Shown piece by piece: positions 45,082 to 56,200 of a stretch of 64,000 bases of DNA. The position numbers and the translations under genes are program-made. The notes beneath the pieces are model-generated. The model searched no databases and was not told the origin of the DNA. It saw only the letters and a program-made list of their open reading frames with translations. The stretch comes from Simmondsia chinensis. Lineage: Eukaryota; Streptophyta; Magnoliopsida; Caryophyllales; Simmondsiaceae. The stretch covers positions 24,695,478 to 24,759,477 of the forward strand of contig JAGTTD010000015.1 of the NCBI GenBank assembly GCA_018398585.1. The letters are read 5' to 3'. Each line of letters starts with the position of its first letter. Position 1 is the stretch's first letter.

Positions 45082-46139
45082 TATGAGAGAATAAATGAGA
45101 GCGTATACTTAATAGAGTTGCTGAGCAATCTTTATATGGAGAAGAAAATAAAGGGTAATAACAAAATATTCTCCAAAATACATTAAATCTATACTACAAA
45201 GTATTGTTGGAAAAATGACGCAAGTTACAACTTCATTGTTGCTTTACTCATCGAACATAGGAAGTTCTATAAAGCGTACCTAAATAAGAGAGCACATGTA
45301 AATCAACTTGAATTCAGTGAAGAGTAAGAGGTAAATGGGAACCACACGCAAGCACCACTTGGCCGCCGCGCTGAACTCAGGCTCATGTGTGGGATTTTTT
45401 TAACAGGTATTATTGTTTGGAAAAATGCTTTTAAAAAGCATCTTTTTGAGAATAGTGCATTTTCCCTTAGGGCTTCTCGTATCTCTTCTTAGAGCATCAT
45501 TTACTACTTCTTTTCTTCCCAAACAATGCTAAGTGTGATTGGTGACTGTTGGAACTTAACACAACCCTTCCAAAAATCACTTCCCACTCTATAAATGCTC
45601 TTCTTTAGCCTTTGATCCAAGCATAGGAAAATACAATCTCCTCTCTTACTCCCTTCTTCTAATCAAATCTCTCATAGCTTTTAGGAAAATCTCTTAAGGT
45701 GCTCCTACTCGGTAATTAACTAGTGCACATTAAGAACCGAATTGTGTTAATGCTAGAGGACGATCGTTGATAGTACTGTGTGCACCGGAGTAGCGGCGAA
45801 ATCATCTTTTAGGACAATGGCAGTTACCACGATGCGGTATAATCATTTGTAAGATCTTATCAACTGTTTTAATTTGGTCCCTGTGTTCGAACGTTTATCC
45901 TCTATTATGAGAGAATGTATTTAAACATGGAGACCAAATTATCTCTCCTCGATGTGTTTATATTGAACCTCTAAATAAGAAAAATTAGAAGAGGCGGTCA
46001 CAAAGAGTACAGTTCTATATAGAGCAAGTTAACACCGATTATGTACTTTATGATAAAAAGCTACCCGAAGGTGAAAATGAAAAAGTTGTGTACTAAGAAA
46101 AATTTGTTTTAAATAATAGAACTTGTAGGAGTAACCTAC

Positions 46140-46745
46140 TACTTACATAAGGGACAGGCTTTTAGACATATATGTAAAAATTGACTCGTCAAAAGAAATA
46201 TGGGATTCTCTCAATAAAAAAAGATGGGTGCGATGATGCAGGGACTAGGAAATATGCTGTTAGTGAATGTCTAGATTTCAAATTCATGGATGATAAACCA
46301 TTAATTGACCAAGTCCATGAATATGAAAATATAGTCATCACTTTTCTGTCAAAAGACTGAAAAATTTGCAAAATCACTTAAGCCTATGTTTTGATTGAGA
46401 AGTTTCCACCTTCCTGAAAGGACTATAGGAATAAGCTCATGCATAAGGAAATGACTTGACTTTAGAGGAGTTAGTGGGGCACTTAAAGATTGAGGAAGAA
46501 AATAGGCTCAAGGATAAATGATACTCATACTGTGACCTTTCTAAGGCTGACATTGTCAAAGCTAGAATTAGTGTATTTGATAGGTTCAAGAATAAAGGGA
46601 AAAAAAATATCATTCCAACCTTACACCCGAGGGAAAGATTCAAAAGCCAAACAGCAAATTCCAAGGAGAATGCTACCATTACGGAAAATGAGGGCGCAAG
46701 GCAAAAGATTGTGGAAGCAATAAGAACTAGCCTAAAGATTCCAAG
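46140..46745 (+). pseudogene. Copia-D gag remnant
   Basis: Readable pieces in shifting frames are DSSKEIWDSLNKK, MGAMMQGLGNM-type text over a SECLDFKFMDDK-like frame, LIEKFHLPE-like and LKIEEENRLKDK. The zinc knuckle remnant ECYHYGK.GRKAKDC lies near 46668-46712 (second Cys replaced by Tyr). Gag assembles particles and binds RNA. Closely related to the copia-C gag. Confidence 0.6.
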
Positions 46746-46891
46746 AACAAAGCCCACCTTGTAGAGACAATAAATATTTTCATTGTAGTTTCAGAAGTGA
46801 ACCTAGTCAACAATATGACTGAATGGATAGTGGGTATCGGAGTTAGCTGGCACATCTACCCAAACCAAAGCATTTTCAGGAATACCAGAAA

Positions 46892-48280
46892 GTGACCAAT
46901 AAAGAGATAGTTTACATAGGCAATTCTATGGAAGCTTTGATCCTTGGAAAAGAGAAGACCTCTTTAAAACTCACTTCTAGAAAATTCTTTACTTTAACAA
47001 ATGTTGTGCGTGTGTCTAAGATCTATAAAAATTTGATATCAGATAGTCGCTTAATTAAAGCTGGCTTCAAGGTATGCATTTGACTCTAAAAAACTTGTCC
47101 TAACCAGGAATGGGGAATTGGTGGGCAAAGGTTTTTATAATGTGGGATTGTTTGTTCTCAATGCTATTTGTGTGAATGATAATGCTAATACCTCTTCCAC
47201 TTACCTTGTGAGTCTTTGAGCTATGGCATACTGGCTTAGAACACATAAATGTAGAGACTATTAGACGACTTTAGAAAATGAATATGATTCTTAATTTCAG
47301 TAATGCCAACTTTAGTAAATGTGAAGTATGCATAGTGGTTAAACATGCTAAAAAACTCTTTAAATTGGTAGAGGGCACTATGAAGTTCTTGAGTTTGTTC
47401 ACAATGGCATGGGAAATGTTAAAAGCTAAATGAGTAAACGTGGAAAAAGATACTACATAATATTTATAGACGATTACTCTAGATATACGATGGTATATCT
47501 CCAAGCACTAAAGATGAAGCAAAAGAAATATTTTTGAAATATAAACCTAAAGTTAAAATTCAACTAGGAAGAAAAATAAAGAGGCTTAGGCTTGATAGAG
47601 AAGGTAAATATGACCCAACCTCACTAGAAAGATTTTGCAAGGAAAATGGGATAATATATAAACGAACCCCTCTTTACTATCCACAATCTAATGGTATCAC
47701 TAAAAGGAAGAATATAACCTTCAAAAACATAATAAATGATATGCTTATTAGTTCTAGACTACCTAATAACATGTGGGGGAAGGCAATATTATCCACTTGT
47801 CATATTCTAAATAGAGATTCTCATAAAAAATTGCATAACATCCCCTACGAACTCTGGAAAGGACATACCCCTAACTTAAAATACTTGAAAGTGTTGGGGT
47901 GTTTGGCTAAGGTTGGAATACCTGATTTCAAACAAAACAAGATAAGACTTAAAACCGTTGACTCAATTGGATATTGTTATCATAGTGTTGCATATCGTTT
48001 TCTATTCAAGGGATCTAATAATTCATATGCATGCGATAGCACTGTTAAACCTAGAGATGCCAAATTTTTTGAACATATATTTCCCTCGAAGCCTAATGAT
48101 GTACAACCTATTAATTTGCCTTCTCACACAGTGGCTGCTACCAATGACACCACTAGAATTAATGACATAGACACTCTTGAAATAAAAAGAAATAAAAAAG
48201 CTAGGGAAGAAACCAACTTCGGTTATGATTTTATTACTACTTTCCTAATGGAAGATAATTTGATAAATAAGAAATCGTGA
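46892..48280 (+). pseudogene. Copia-D GAG-pre-integrase and integrase remnant
   Basis: The 248-residue frame at 47534-48280 carries LRLDREGKYDPTSLERFCKE then NGI, with the second catalytic Asp intact. It also has YYPQSNGITKRKNITFKNI, in which the catalytic Glu position reads K or T, then LPNNMWGKAILSTCHILNR and the C-terminal YELWKGHTPNLKYLKVLGCL. Upstream frames (46892-47083, 47210-47530) hold the GAG-pre-integrase. The stop at 48280 is near the end of the domain. The altered catalytic triad implies an inactive enzyme. Confidence 0.78.
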
Positions 48281-48989
48281 GTGTTTATATTTTAGAAGAA
48301 GATCCCAAAACTTAAGAAGAGGCCATGAGGTCAGTTGATTCGACATTCTGGAAAGAGGCCATCTCTAGCGAACTAAAATCAATTCTAAATAATCATAGAT
48401 GAGAATTGGTAGATCTTTTTAGAGGATGTAAACTAATCGGTTGCAGCAACAACAACAATAATAGTTCCAGTGCCTGAAGGGCTCCTGTGTAAGCAGGGTT
48501 TGGGGGAAGGGTATGATGTATGTAGGCTTACCCCTTTAGGGTGGGACCCTAAAGAGAGACAGTTTTCGAGGACCCCCAACCTGAAAGGAACGAAGAGTGT
48601 GGAAGCATAGCATCAAAAGCGACAGGCAAAAGCAAACAAGCATCCAGGGGAGAGATCTTCCATGTGACATAATGCAATCAAATAGAGAGAATAGAGTGTA
48701 TAAAGAGTATAAGGAGAAAGAGAGAGAGAAGGTGGGTTGGGGAGTGGGGAGTATAGAGTATGCAATCAAGTATGCAAGCACCCTCGTGGCACTAGAACGA
48801 GCTTAGAAGTGCTTAATGCTCGTACACCGCTATACCAGTTACACTTGAACTAATTCTCCACTGAGCTCTATGTAGCGCTCTCTCCTCATTTAGGTTGAGA
48901 TAGGCGAGGTCCAGTCAAATTGTCTCTATCCAACTGTTCTTTGGCCAGCCTTTCTCTCTCTTTCCATCTATAATGTAGAATTATTAGCA

Positions 48990-51690
48990 TCTCCTAGCAG
49001 GGTTACTGGTAGGTCTCCTCCTAACATGCCCGAACCATCGCAGACGTTGCTCCCTCAACTTATCCTCTATTGAAGCCATGCCTAATTTACTTCTTATGAT
49101 ATCATTTATGATCCTATCCTTCCTTGTGTTTCCACACATCCATCTCAACATCCTCATCTTCGCCACCTTCATCTTCTGCGTGTGACGACACTTGACTGGC
49201 CAGCACATTGCCCCGTAGGACATAGCCGGTCTCATTACCGTCTTATAGTATTTACCCTTTAAGTTTAATGGAAACTTCCTATTGTATAGTACCACCGAGG
49301 CCATCCTCCATTTATGCCAACCCACTTTAATCTGGTTGTTGACATCTGCGTCCATTTCACCGTCTTGTTGCACCATTTAACATCAGTGTTTCAAGCATGC
49401 TTTTTGTGGTATGCACTCTGACTCTAACTTGACAACTTCCGTGCTTGGCATGATAGAGGTATTGAACTTGAGTTCCATATACTCGGTCTTAGATCTATTG
49501 AGTCATAGACCTTTCGATTCTAAGGTCGTCATCCAAAGTTCTAGTTTCTCATTTGCTTCGTCCCTAGATTCTTCCACCATGACTATATCGTTTGCGAAAA
49601 GCAAGCATCACGGCACGTCCCCTTGGATGTGCCTAGTGAGCTCATCCATAACCAAAATGAACAGAAAGGGACTCAAGGTTGACCCTTGGTGTACCCCAAC
49701 TGTAATGGGAAAAGCGTCTATTTCCCCTTCGATTGTGCACACATTGGTTTGGACATCTTCGTACATGTCTTTAATGACTCTTATATTAGGCTAGGGAATG
49801 CCTTTCCCCTCTAGGACCCTCCATAGGGCCTCTCTCAGTACTCTATCATATGCCTTCTCTAAATCAATGAAAATCATGTGGAGGTCCTTTTGTCTATCTC
49901 TATAGTACTCTATGGACGTCCTCAGGAGATGGATGGAATCTATCGTCGATCTGCCTGGCACGAAAACAAATTGATTCTTTGAAACCCCTGCTTGTTGTCT
50001 TAGCCTTCTTTCTATGACTTGCTCCCAAAGCTTCAAAGTGTAGCTCACTAGTTTTATTCCTCTGTAGTCGGCACAACTTTGAATATCGCCTTTGTTCTTA
50101 GAGACAGGAACTAACGTACTCTTCTGCCATTCATCAGGCATCTTCTTCCCTTGGAGTATTGGTTGAATAATTTGGTTAACCATCCGATCCCCATTTCTCC
50201 AGTGCATTTCCATGCCTCTATGGGTATTCCGTCTGGGCCGGCTACTTTATCGCTGCTCATCTTCTTCAACACTTCCCTGACTTCCTCGGGTCTAATTCTG
50301 GTGCAGTAGTAGTGGGTCTCATGCTCCGCTGGTGCTTGTAGTTCTCCTGGGATGCATCTGTGTCTCTCTTTTCGTTGAACAGATTGTGGAAATAAGATTT
50401 TCACCTAGTTTTAATTTGTTTCATATCCACGAGCACTTGTCCATCTGCTCTCTTTATGCACCTTATTTGGTCCAGGTATCTAGTCCTTCTCTCTCTTACG
50501 TTAGCAATTCTATAGAGGTCCCTAGCCCCTCCCCTCTGTCCAGCCTTTTATAAAAATCCTCGAAGGCTTTAAATTTTGCGTCTCTTACTGCCATCTACGC
50601 TTGCTTCTCGGCTTATTTGTATTGTTGTCTCTTGTCTTCATCTCCGCTTCGAACCCACTACTTAAAGCAGTCTTGTTTCGCTTGAATCTTTTCCTGGACC
50701 TCCCTGCACCACCACTAGGTCTCATTGTTGTTGGGTGCCCCCCCCCCCCCACCCCCCGCCGTGCACGTGCCCGCGCGATATGCCTAGGACTTCATGTGCC
50801 CCATCTTCGATCTTTTTAGCTACTTGGTTCCATAGGTGGTTTGCATCTCTCTCACAATCCCCTCCAATTTCAGCCTCGACTCTTTCTTTAAGAACTTGAG
50901 ACTTTTTCCCCTTCAGATCCGTCCAACGCCTGCGTGACTGTGATGGTTTCGTGGTTTTCTTGCCCCTTAGCTTGGCCTTAACCTTAGCACACACTGCTCT
51001 GTGTTGTGTTGAGAGGTCTTTCCTGGAGATAACATTGCAATCCCTGCAATCTTTTTGAATCCTCTTCCTTAGTAGTATGTAGTCAATTTGGGTCTTTGCT
51101 TGACTGCTAAGATATGTGATGATGTGGTCCTCATGCTTTTTGAAGAAGGTTTTGGCAACTGTTAACTCATAAGTGATGGCAAAGCCTAACGGAACCTTAC
51201 CTTCATCGTTCCTCGTTTCAAAACCAAGGCCTCCATGATAGGACGCGTAACCTTCTGTGTTTGCTCCCATGTGCCCATTGAAGTCACCCCCAATCAGAAT
51301 TTGTTCGCTTTGGGGTATCCTTGCATTATTAAGTCCGAGTCCTCCCAAAATTTAGCCTTCTCTCGCGCTGTCTGCCCAATCTGCGAAGAGTAGGCACTTA
51401 CAACATTCAATATCTCCTCATCTAAAACTAACCTGATGCTAATAATCCTATCACTAATCCTAGTGACCCCTTCTACTTTGTCCCTAAAAAATCTATCCAC
51501 AATAATACCTACTCTATTTCTCCCCCTAGCTTGGCCCGAATACCACAATTTGTATCCTAACACATCCCTTACTTTTGTGCCCGTCCACCTAGTCTCTTGA
51601 AAGCACAAGATGTTTATCATTCTTCTCACCATTATTTGGGCCACCTCAAAGCTCTTCCTCGCTAGTGTGCCAACATTTAATGTCCCAAGT
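48990..51690 (-). pseudogene. RTE-3 endonuclease-RT polyprotein, inactivated
   Basis: The endonuclease (51690-50940) has ILCFQETRWTG, a GDFNGHMG catalytic block (about 51285-51260) and a TQHRAV segment (about 51000). RT has VAGPDGIPIEAW (about 50250), NKGDIQSCADYRGIKLVSYT, PGRSTIDSIHLLR and FIDLEKAYDRV (50410-49840). The catalytic box reads FANDIVMV (about 49600-49575): the first Asp of FADD is now Asn, with a stop just before it. The C-terminal domain follows (49376-48984), with RLRWFGHVRRRPT. Frameshifts occur near 51300 and 50170. Dead, but nearly complete. Confidence 0.9.
50738..50757. repeat. Short C-rich tract (13 C + A + 6 C)
   Basis: A homopolymer inside the RTE-3 ORF, between the endonuclease and RT. 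Confidence 0.85.
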
Positions 51691-51944
51691 CACGGGCTCC
51701 CCTTATCACTCTGACGATTCCGTCCCCTCCCCAACCCCTGTGAAGATGGCTTCAAGTTTTGAGCTCCATTACTAGAAAAGTTTATAAATTAACTGTCAAT
51801 AGGCACGATTAGACACGCATACAACCACCGGGTACTAGGTTATAGTAGGTATGGCACTAACAATAGCGAAACAATGCGGAACACAGAATAAAAGAGAAAG
51901 GAGGAGAATTCTAACCTGGGGCCAGCCTGTTTTTGCTTATCCAG

Positions 51945-52271
51945 GGCCTGCTGGCTGTGAGTTGGGCGTGAGGTGGTGGTGGTCAGGCTGCGTTGAGGTG
52001 GGGGCCATGAGGTAGTTGTGGTGGTGGTCGAGGGTGTTAATGGTGATGTTGGTGGCAGGTGTTAGTGGGTTGGTGGTGGGGTGGCCAATGGAGGTGCTTA
52101 GAGGTGGAGGTGGGTCAAGGGTGCCCCCTTGAGGTGGTGGGGTCGTTGGTGCGTGGTGGTCACGGGTGTTCGATGGTGGTGGTGGTTGGATCAAGGCGGC
52201 GGGGGGAGGAGAGTGATGGTTGTTGTGGTGATTAGGGTTGTTCGGTGGTGGTGTGGATGGGTCAAGGCAGG

Positions 52272-52302
<31 letters not shown>

Positions 52303-52553
52303 ATGAGGGTGTGGTGGTAGTAGCCTGTGGGCCCTTCGGTGGCGGCGGCGGCAGCGCCGCTGAGGCCCCCGTTGCGTTGTCGCTGTCTTATTGGTGCCAC
52401 CGGTGGAGGGTGGCTTTGTTGGCAAGTGTCCCAATGTGTGGTGTCAGAAGAGAGAGAGGGCAAGCACGCGGCCGCCGGGAGGGGGGTGTCAGTAGCCGTT
52501 GCTTTTTGCTTTTGTCAGAAAGAGAGAGAGAGAGAGCTTGAGAGTTAGAAATT
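51945..52553 (-). promoter_or_regulatory. GC-rich 5' leader of RTE-3
   Basis: About 600 bp upstream of the first endonuclease residues. It is G/C rich with a strand-biased CCACCAC-type pattern, the 28-bp poly(G) tract (52275-52302) and a (CT)n start at 52520-52540. RTE 5' regions hold the internal promoter in known elements. I see no specific motif, so this is inference. Long proline/glycine frames here are composition artefacts. Confidence 0.45.
52275..52302. repeat. Poly(G) run, 28 bp
   Basis: The longest uninterrupted G/C homopolymer in the window, in the RTE-3 leader. Confidence 0.92.
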
Positions 52554-52838
52554 TAAACCAATCGATTAAAGGAAAGATGAAGGTTGATGGCTTAATAGAT
52601 AAATTTAAGGTAAGGTTAGTGGCTACAAATTATACCTAGAAAAAGGGGGTTGACTATTTTAATACTTATTTGCATGTTACTAAAATAGCCACAATTAGAA
52701 CTTTATTTGCTATTGCATCTATTAATGGTTTGGTAGTGCATCAAATGGATGTTAAAACAACATTCCTCGATGGCGATCTAGATAAAGAGATTTATATGGA
52801 AAAACGTGAGGGGTTGTCCCTAGTAACAAAAAGAAAGT
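52554..52838 (+). mobile_element. Copia-D, middle part (RT)
   Basis: The translation reads GKMKVDGLIDKFKVRLVATN, then RTLFAIASINGLVVHQMDV, then KTTFLDGDLDKEIYMEK, ending in KREGLSLVTKRK. These are the RT blocks that follow the part at 48345-48440 and precede 58050. A stop occurs after NYT. Chromovirus-2 follows directly. Confidence 0.85.
52811..52838 (+). repeat. 28-bp target-site duplication, left copy
   Basis: Starts GGGTTGTCCCTAGTAAC and ends AAAGAAAGT. The right copy at 58050-58077 differs at two positions. The two copies abut the outer TG and CA ends of the chromovirus-2 LTRs exactly. Confidence 0.9.
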
Positions 52839-53148
52839 TGTCATAGCCCGAAGGTGATAATTCAAATGTTTTAGCGGGAAAGTTAGTTGGCTGGTTGTAG
52901 CGGTTAGTTTGGTCCATTTTGGTGGCTGATTTGAGTCGATTGTTATGTTACTAATTGTCTAGATTCGTGGTTTGAGCTTATGTATGGTAAAGAGTATAAA
53001 TAATGATGTACTTGTAAGATTCATATTCATTCAATGAAAATACACATCTCTTTGAGATTTTTCTATCTTCTCATCTCTTTTCACTTCTCTTCTCATCTAA
53101 CTTCTATCTCACCTAGGTTATATCCAAGAGTATACTTGGACTATAACA
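52839..53148 (+). repeat. 5' LTR of chromovirus-2
   Basis: TGTCATAGCCCGAAGG to GGACTATAACA. Contains GAGTATAAATAATG (about 52991) as a likely TATA element. Confidence 0.93.
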
Positions 53149-53156
53149 TCAGAGCC
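53145..53156 (+). other. Degenerate tRNA-iMet primer-binding site, chromovirus-2
   Basis: AACATCAGAGCC overlaps the LTR end. ATCAGAGC matches the last eight bases of TGGTATCAGAGC, while the first bases are the LTR end itself. Confidence 0.6.
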
Positions 53157-53282
53157 TTGCGTTCTTGATTGATTGAATTCAAATTGAGTTCAATTGGATC
53201 GAATTGTAAGAGTTTTAGTCTTGATGATGTTGAATTCCAAGTTTGAAGCTGAAATCTGTCTAGACACAAGCGATCTTATCAT

Positions 53283-56200
53283 ATGGCGGGTGGACCTACA
53301 ACTCATGCCAATGCTGCTCAAAATGCAGCTGGAAATCCTCCTACACACGCTGCAGCAGTTACTGGTGCTGATGATGGAGTCAATTAGAGTAATCACTTCG
53401 ATCAGATGATGGCTATAATGCAGAACATGATGAATACTATGCGTCAGGACATGGAGCAATGGTTTGAGAATCAGTCTCAACAAGTTTCTCAGTAGTTATC
53501 GCAACAGATGTCTAATTTCAAGCTGAACATTAAGAGACAACATCAGCCTCCTAGTACGGGCATACTCCAGCTAGCTAGCCAGCAAGTTAGGCCTCCAAAT
53601 CCAAGGCCAGCACCTGCTGATAGTAGTGAAGGCACTTCTAGTTCGAGGAGTAGCAATTTTAGACTATCGCGGGTACATTTGGAGCCTTTTGATGGTACAC
53701 TGCCTCAATCTTGGGTGAGAAATTGTGAAAGATACTTTCGTTTTTGCAATATTGAAGAACATGAGAAGGTTGAACTAGCTGCAATTTACTTGCGTGGTGA
53801 GTTGGAGGTTTGGTATTACAACTTGATGAGGAGTAAGTCTGCAATATTGTTGACTGAATTTGCAAATGAATTGTGTGATCATTATGGCGATGAAGATGTG
53901 AGTGAGGTGGTGGATAATTTCAACAAAGTAACTCATGTTGCATTAGTGAAGTACTATATGACACGCTTTGAAGGACTGAAAGCCAGAATGCTCAGTGTGT
54001 ATCTAGATGCCCTTGAGGCATATTATGTCTCTAGTTTTGTGAGTGGACTCAAGCCTAAGATCAAGCCTACGGTAAAGGCTTTCGAACCAAAAACACTGTC
54101 TCAGGCTTATTCCAAGGCTAGGAAGGTGGAGAGTATTGTGATGAATTATGCTGATACTTCCAAGGGAAAGGCTATTGGGACTATTAATTCCTCATCTAGG
54201 CCTTTTCAAACTTCTAATAGAGGGAGCAGTAATGAAGAGAGGAAGCCTCTGAAGCTCTCCGACAAGTGCAATCAAAGATATTTCTTTGGGCACAAGTGTG
54301 ATCCCAAGTTCCTTATGGTAGCTTTTGGTGTTGAGGCTGCTGAGGATGAGGAAACAAGCGTTGATATTGAGGCTAAGAAGGGACAGGAAGGAGAGTCTGA
54401 AGAGGAAAATGGTGTAGAGATTTCAATGAGGATTTAACTGGCAATGGTGCTCACAATACCATCAGGATCAGAGGAAGAATGGGACAAAAGGAATTGTTGA
54501 TACGCATTGATAGTGGTAGTACACATAGTTTCGTGGATCCTCAAGTGGTTAGAGCTGTGGGACAGGAGTTGATTAAGACTAATCCTTTGTCTGTCACCGT
54601 ATCTGATGGCAATTCCATCTTGACTCATACAAAGTGTAAGGGGTTCAGCTGGAAGATGCAAGGGCATAAGCTTGAATATGACTTTAGAATGTTGAGATTG
54701 GGCGGATGTGACATGGTATTGGGGGTTGATTGGATGAGAACTTTCAGCCCAATTCCCTTTGATTTTGCTCAGTTGGCTGTGTCTTTCGAAAGGAATGGAG
54801 AACAGATCCAATTGAAGGGCATTGTGGAGCAGGGACAACTTCAGTTGATGGAAGGTAAAGGCCTACAGAAGTTGCTTAAGAAAGGGACTTATAAGTGGGT
54901 GGGACAACTTTACTCCATCACATCTGTTGTTCAGGTGCCATAAGATGATTTTGATTCTGTTTTAGACTCTCTGTTGCAAGAGTACAGTTACATGTTTGAG
55001 CAGCCTGTAGTGTTACCCCCTAGAAGAAGTTTTGATCATGCTATTCCTTTGAAAGAAGGATCCAATCCGGTAAACTTGAGGCCCTACAAGTATCCACACT
55101 CTCACAAGAATGAGATAGAGAAGCAGGTGGAAGAGCTACTTCAGACCAAGTTCATAAGACACAGTCATAGTCCATTTGCCTCTCCTGTAATCTTGGTAAA
55201 GAAGAAGGATGGATCCTCAAGAATGTGCATTGATTACTGGCAACTCAATGCAATGACAGTTAAAGACAAGTTCCCTATACCTATCATTGACGATCTTTTG
55301 GATAAACTTCATGATTCTTGGTACTGCTCTAAGTTGGACTTGAGGCAAGGGTACTATCAGATTCGAGTTCAAGAGCAGGACAACCATAAGACATCTTTTA
55401 GAACTCACCACGGTCACTATGAGTTTGTTGTGATAACCTTTGGACTACCTAATGCCCCTGCTACATTCCAAGCTTTGATGAACGCAGTATTCAAGCCTTA
55501 CTTAAGGAAGTTTGTGCTTGTATTCTTTGACGATATCCTAGTTTATAGCCACACACTATAGGAGCAATTGACTCATTTGGAGAAGGTATTTTAAGTCATG
55601 AGGCAGCACAAACTGTTTGCCAAGTTAACAAAGTGTACTTTTTCTAAGAATCAAGTGGAGTATTTGGGTCATATTGTTACTGGTAGGGGAGTTGCAACAG
55701 ATCCAAACAAGATCCAGGCCATTAAATATTGGCCTAAGCCCAAATCAGTTAAACAATGTAGAGGATTCTTGGGTTTAACTGGTTATTATCGAAGGTTCAT
55801 TGGTGGATATGGATTGATAGCTCAACCCTTGACAAATTTGCTGAAGAAGGAGTCCTTTCATTGGAATGATTCAGCGAGGGAAGCTTTCAATCAGCTCAAG
55901 AAGTCCATGGTTTCAGCCCCCAGTCTTAGTGATGCCCAATTTTGATCTCCCTTTTCTATTGGAAACTGATGCAAGCAGCAATGGAATTGGAGCAATTCTT
56001 TCACAAAATGGAAGGCCGTTGGCCTATCTTAGCCAAGCTTTGGGTCCCAAGAACTAGAGGCTGTCAATTTATGAAAAAGAATACATGGCGATTCTTCTAG
56101 CAATGCAAAAGTGGAGGCAACTTGGAAGGGCACCATTTTGTGATTAAAACTGATCATCAAAGCCTCAAGTATTTGCTTGAGTAAAGAATATCTACTAGAG

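Larger units (their letters stand above)
42410..45198 (-). mobile_element. Ale-like Ty1/copia (copia-B), truncated in integrase
   Basis: A perfect tRNA-iMet site lies at 45070-45081, preceded on the minus strand by a short LTR-like stretch (45084 to about 45198, ending TTCTCTCA, with CCATATAAAG as a likely TATA). Gag, protease/GAG-pre-integrase and integrase remnants follow down to about 42410, where similarity stops. It is the same group as the plus-strand element at 27379 and is truncated at a similar place in Pol. Confidence 0.72.
45400..48442 (+). mobile_element. Copia-D, 5' part (LTR/leader, gag, protease, integrase, RT start)
   Basis: A TATA-containing stretch (CTCTATAAATGC at 45579) shared with copia-C leads into gag (about 46140-46740), a protease remnant, GAG-pre-integrase (46892-47300), integrase (47300-48280) and the first RT block (about 48345-48440). 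RTE-3 interrupts it at 48442; it continues at 52554, again at 58050, and is cut once more at 58618. The 5' limit is approximate. Confidence 0.75.
48443..52553 (-). mobile_element. Near full-length RTE LINE (RTE-3)
   Basis: On the minus strand: a GC-rich 5' leader with a (CT)n start, an endonuclease domain, RT, the C-terminal domain, a 3' UTR and a TTGTTGTTGCTGC tail. The target duplication is TAAACTAATCGGTT (48429-48442) and TAAACCAATCGATT (52554-52567), two mismatches in 14. The insertion lies between RT codons of copia-D, whose reading resumes at about 52570. RTE ORFs encode an APE-type endonuclease and RT and use target-primed reverse transcription. The 3' UTR subtype (GGTCCTCGAAAA) is the one shared with the 5S-headed SINE. 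Confidence 0.92.

Noticed and set aside
51937..52541. Long Pro/His/Thr or Gly/Val frames around 52 kb
   Set aside because: Low-complexity GC-rich leader of RTE-3; several overlapping frames on both strands are all composition-driven.
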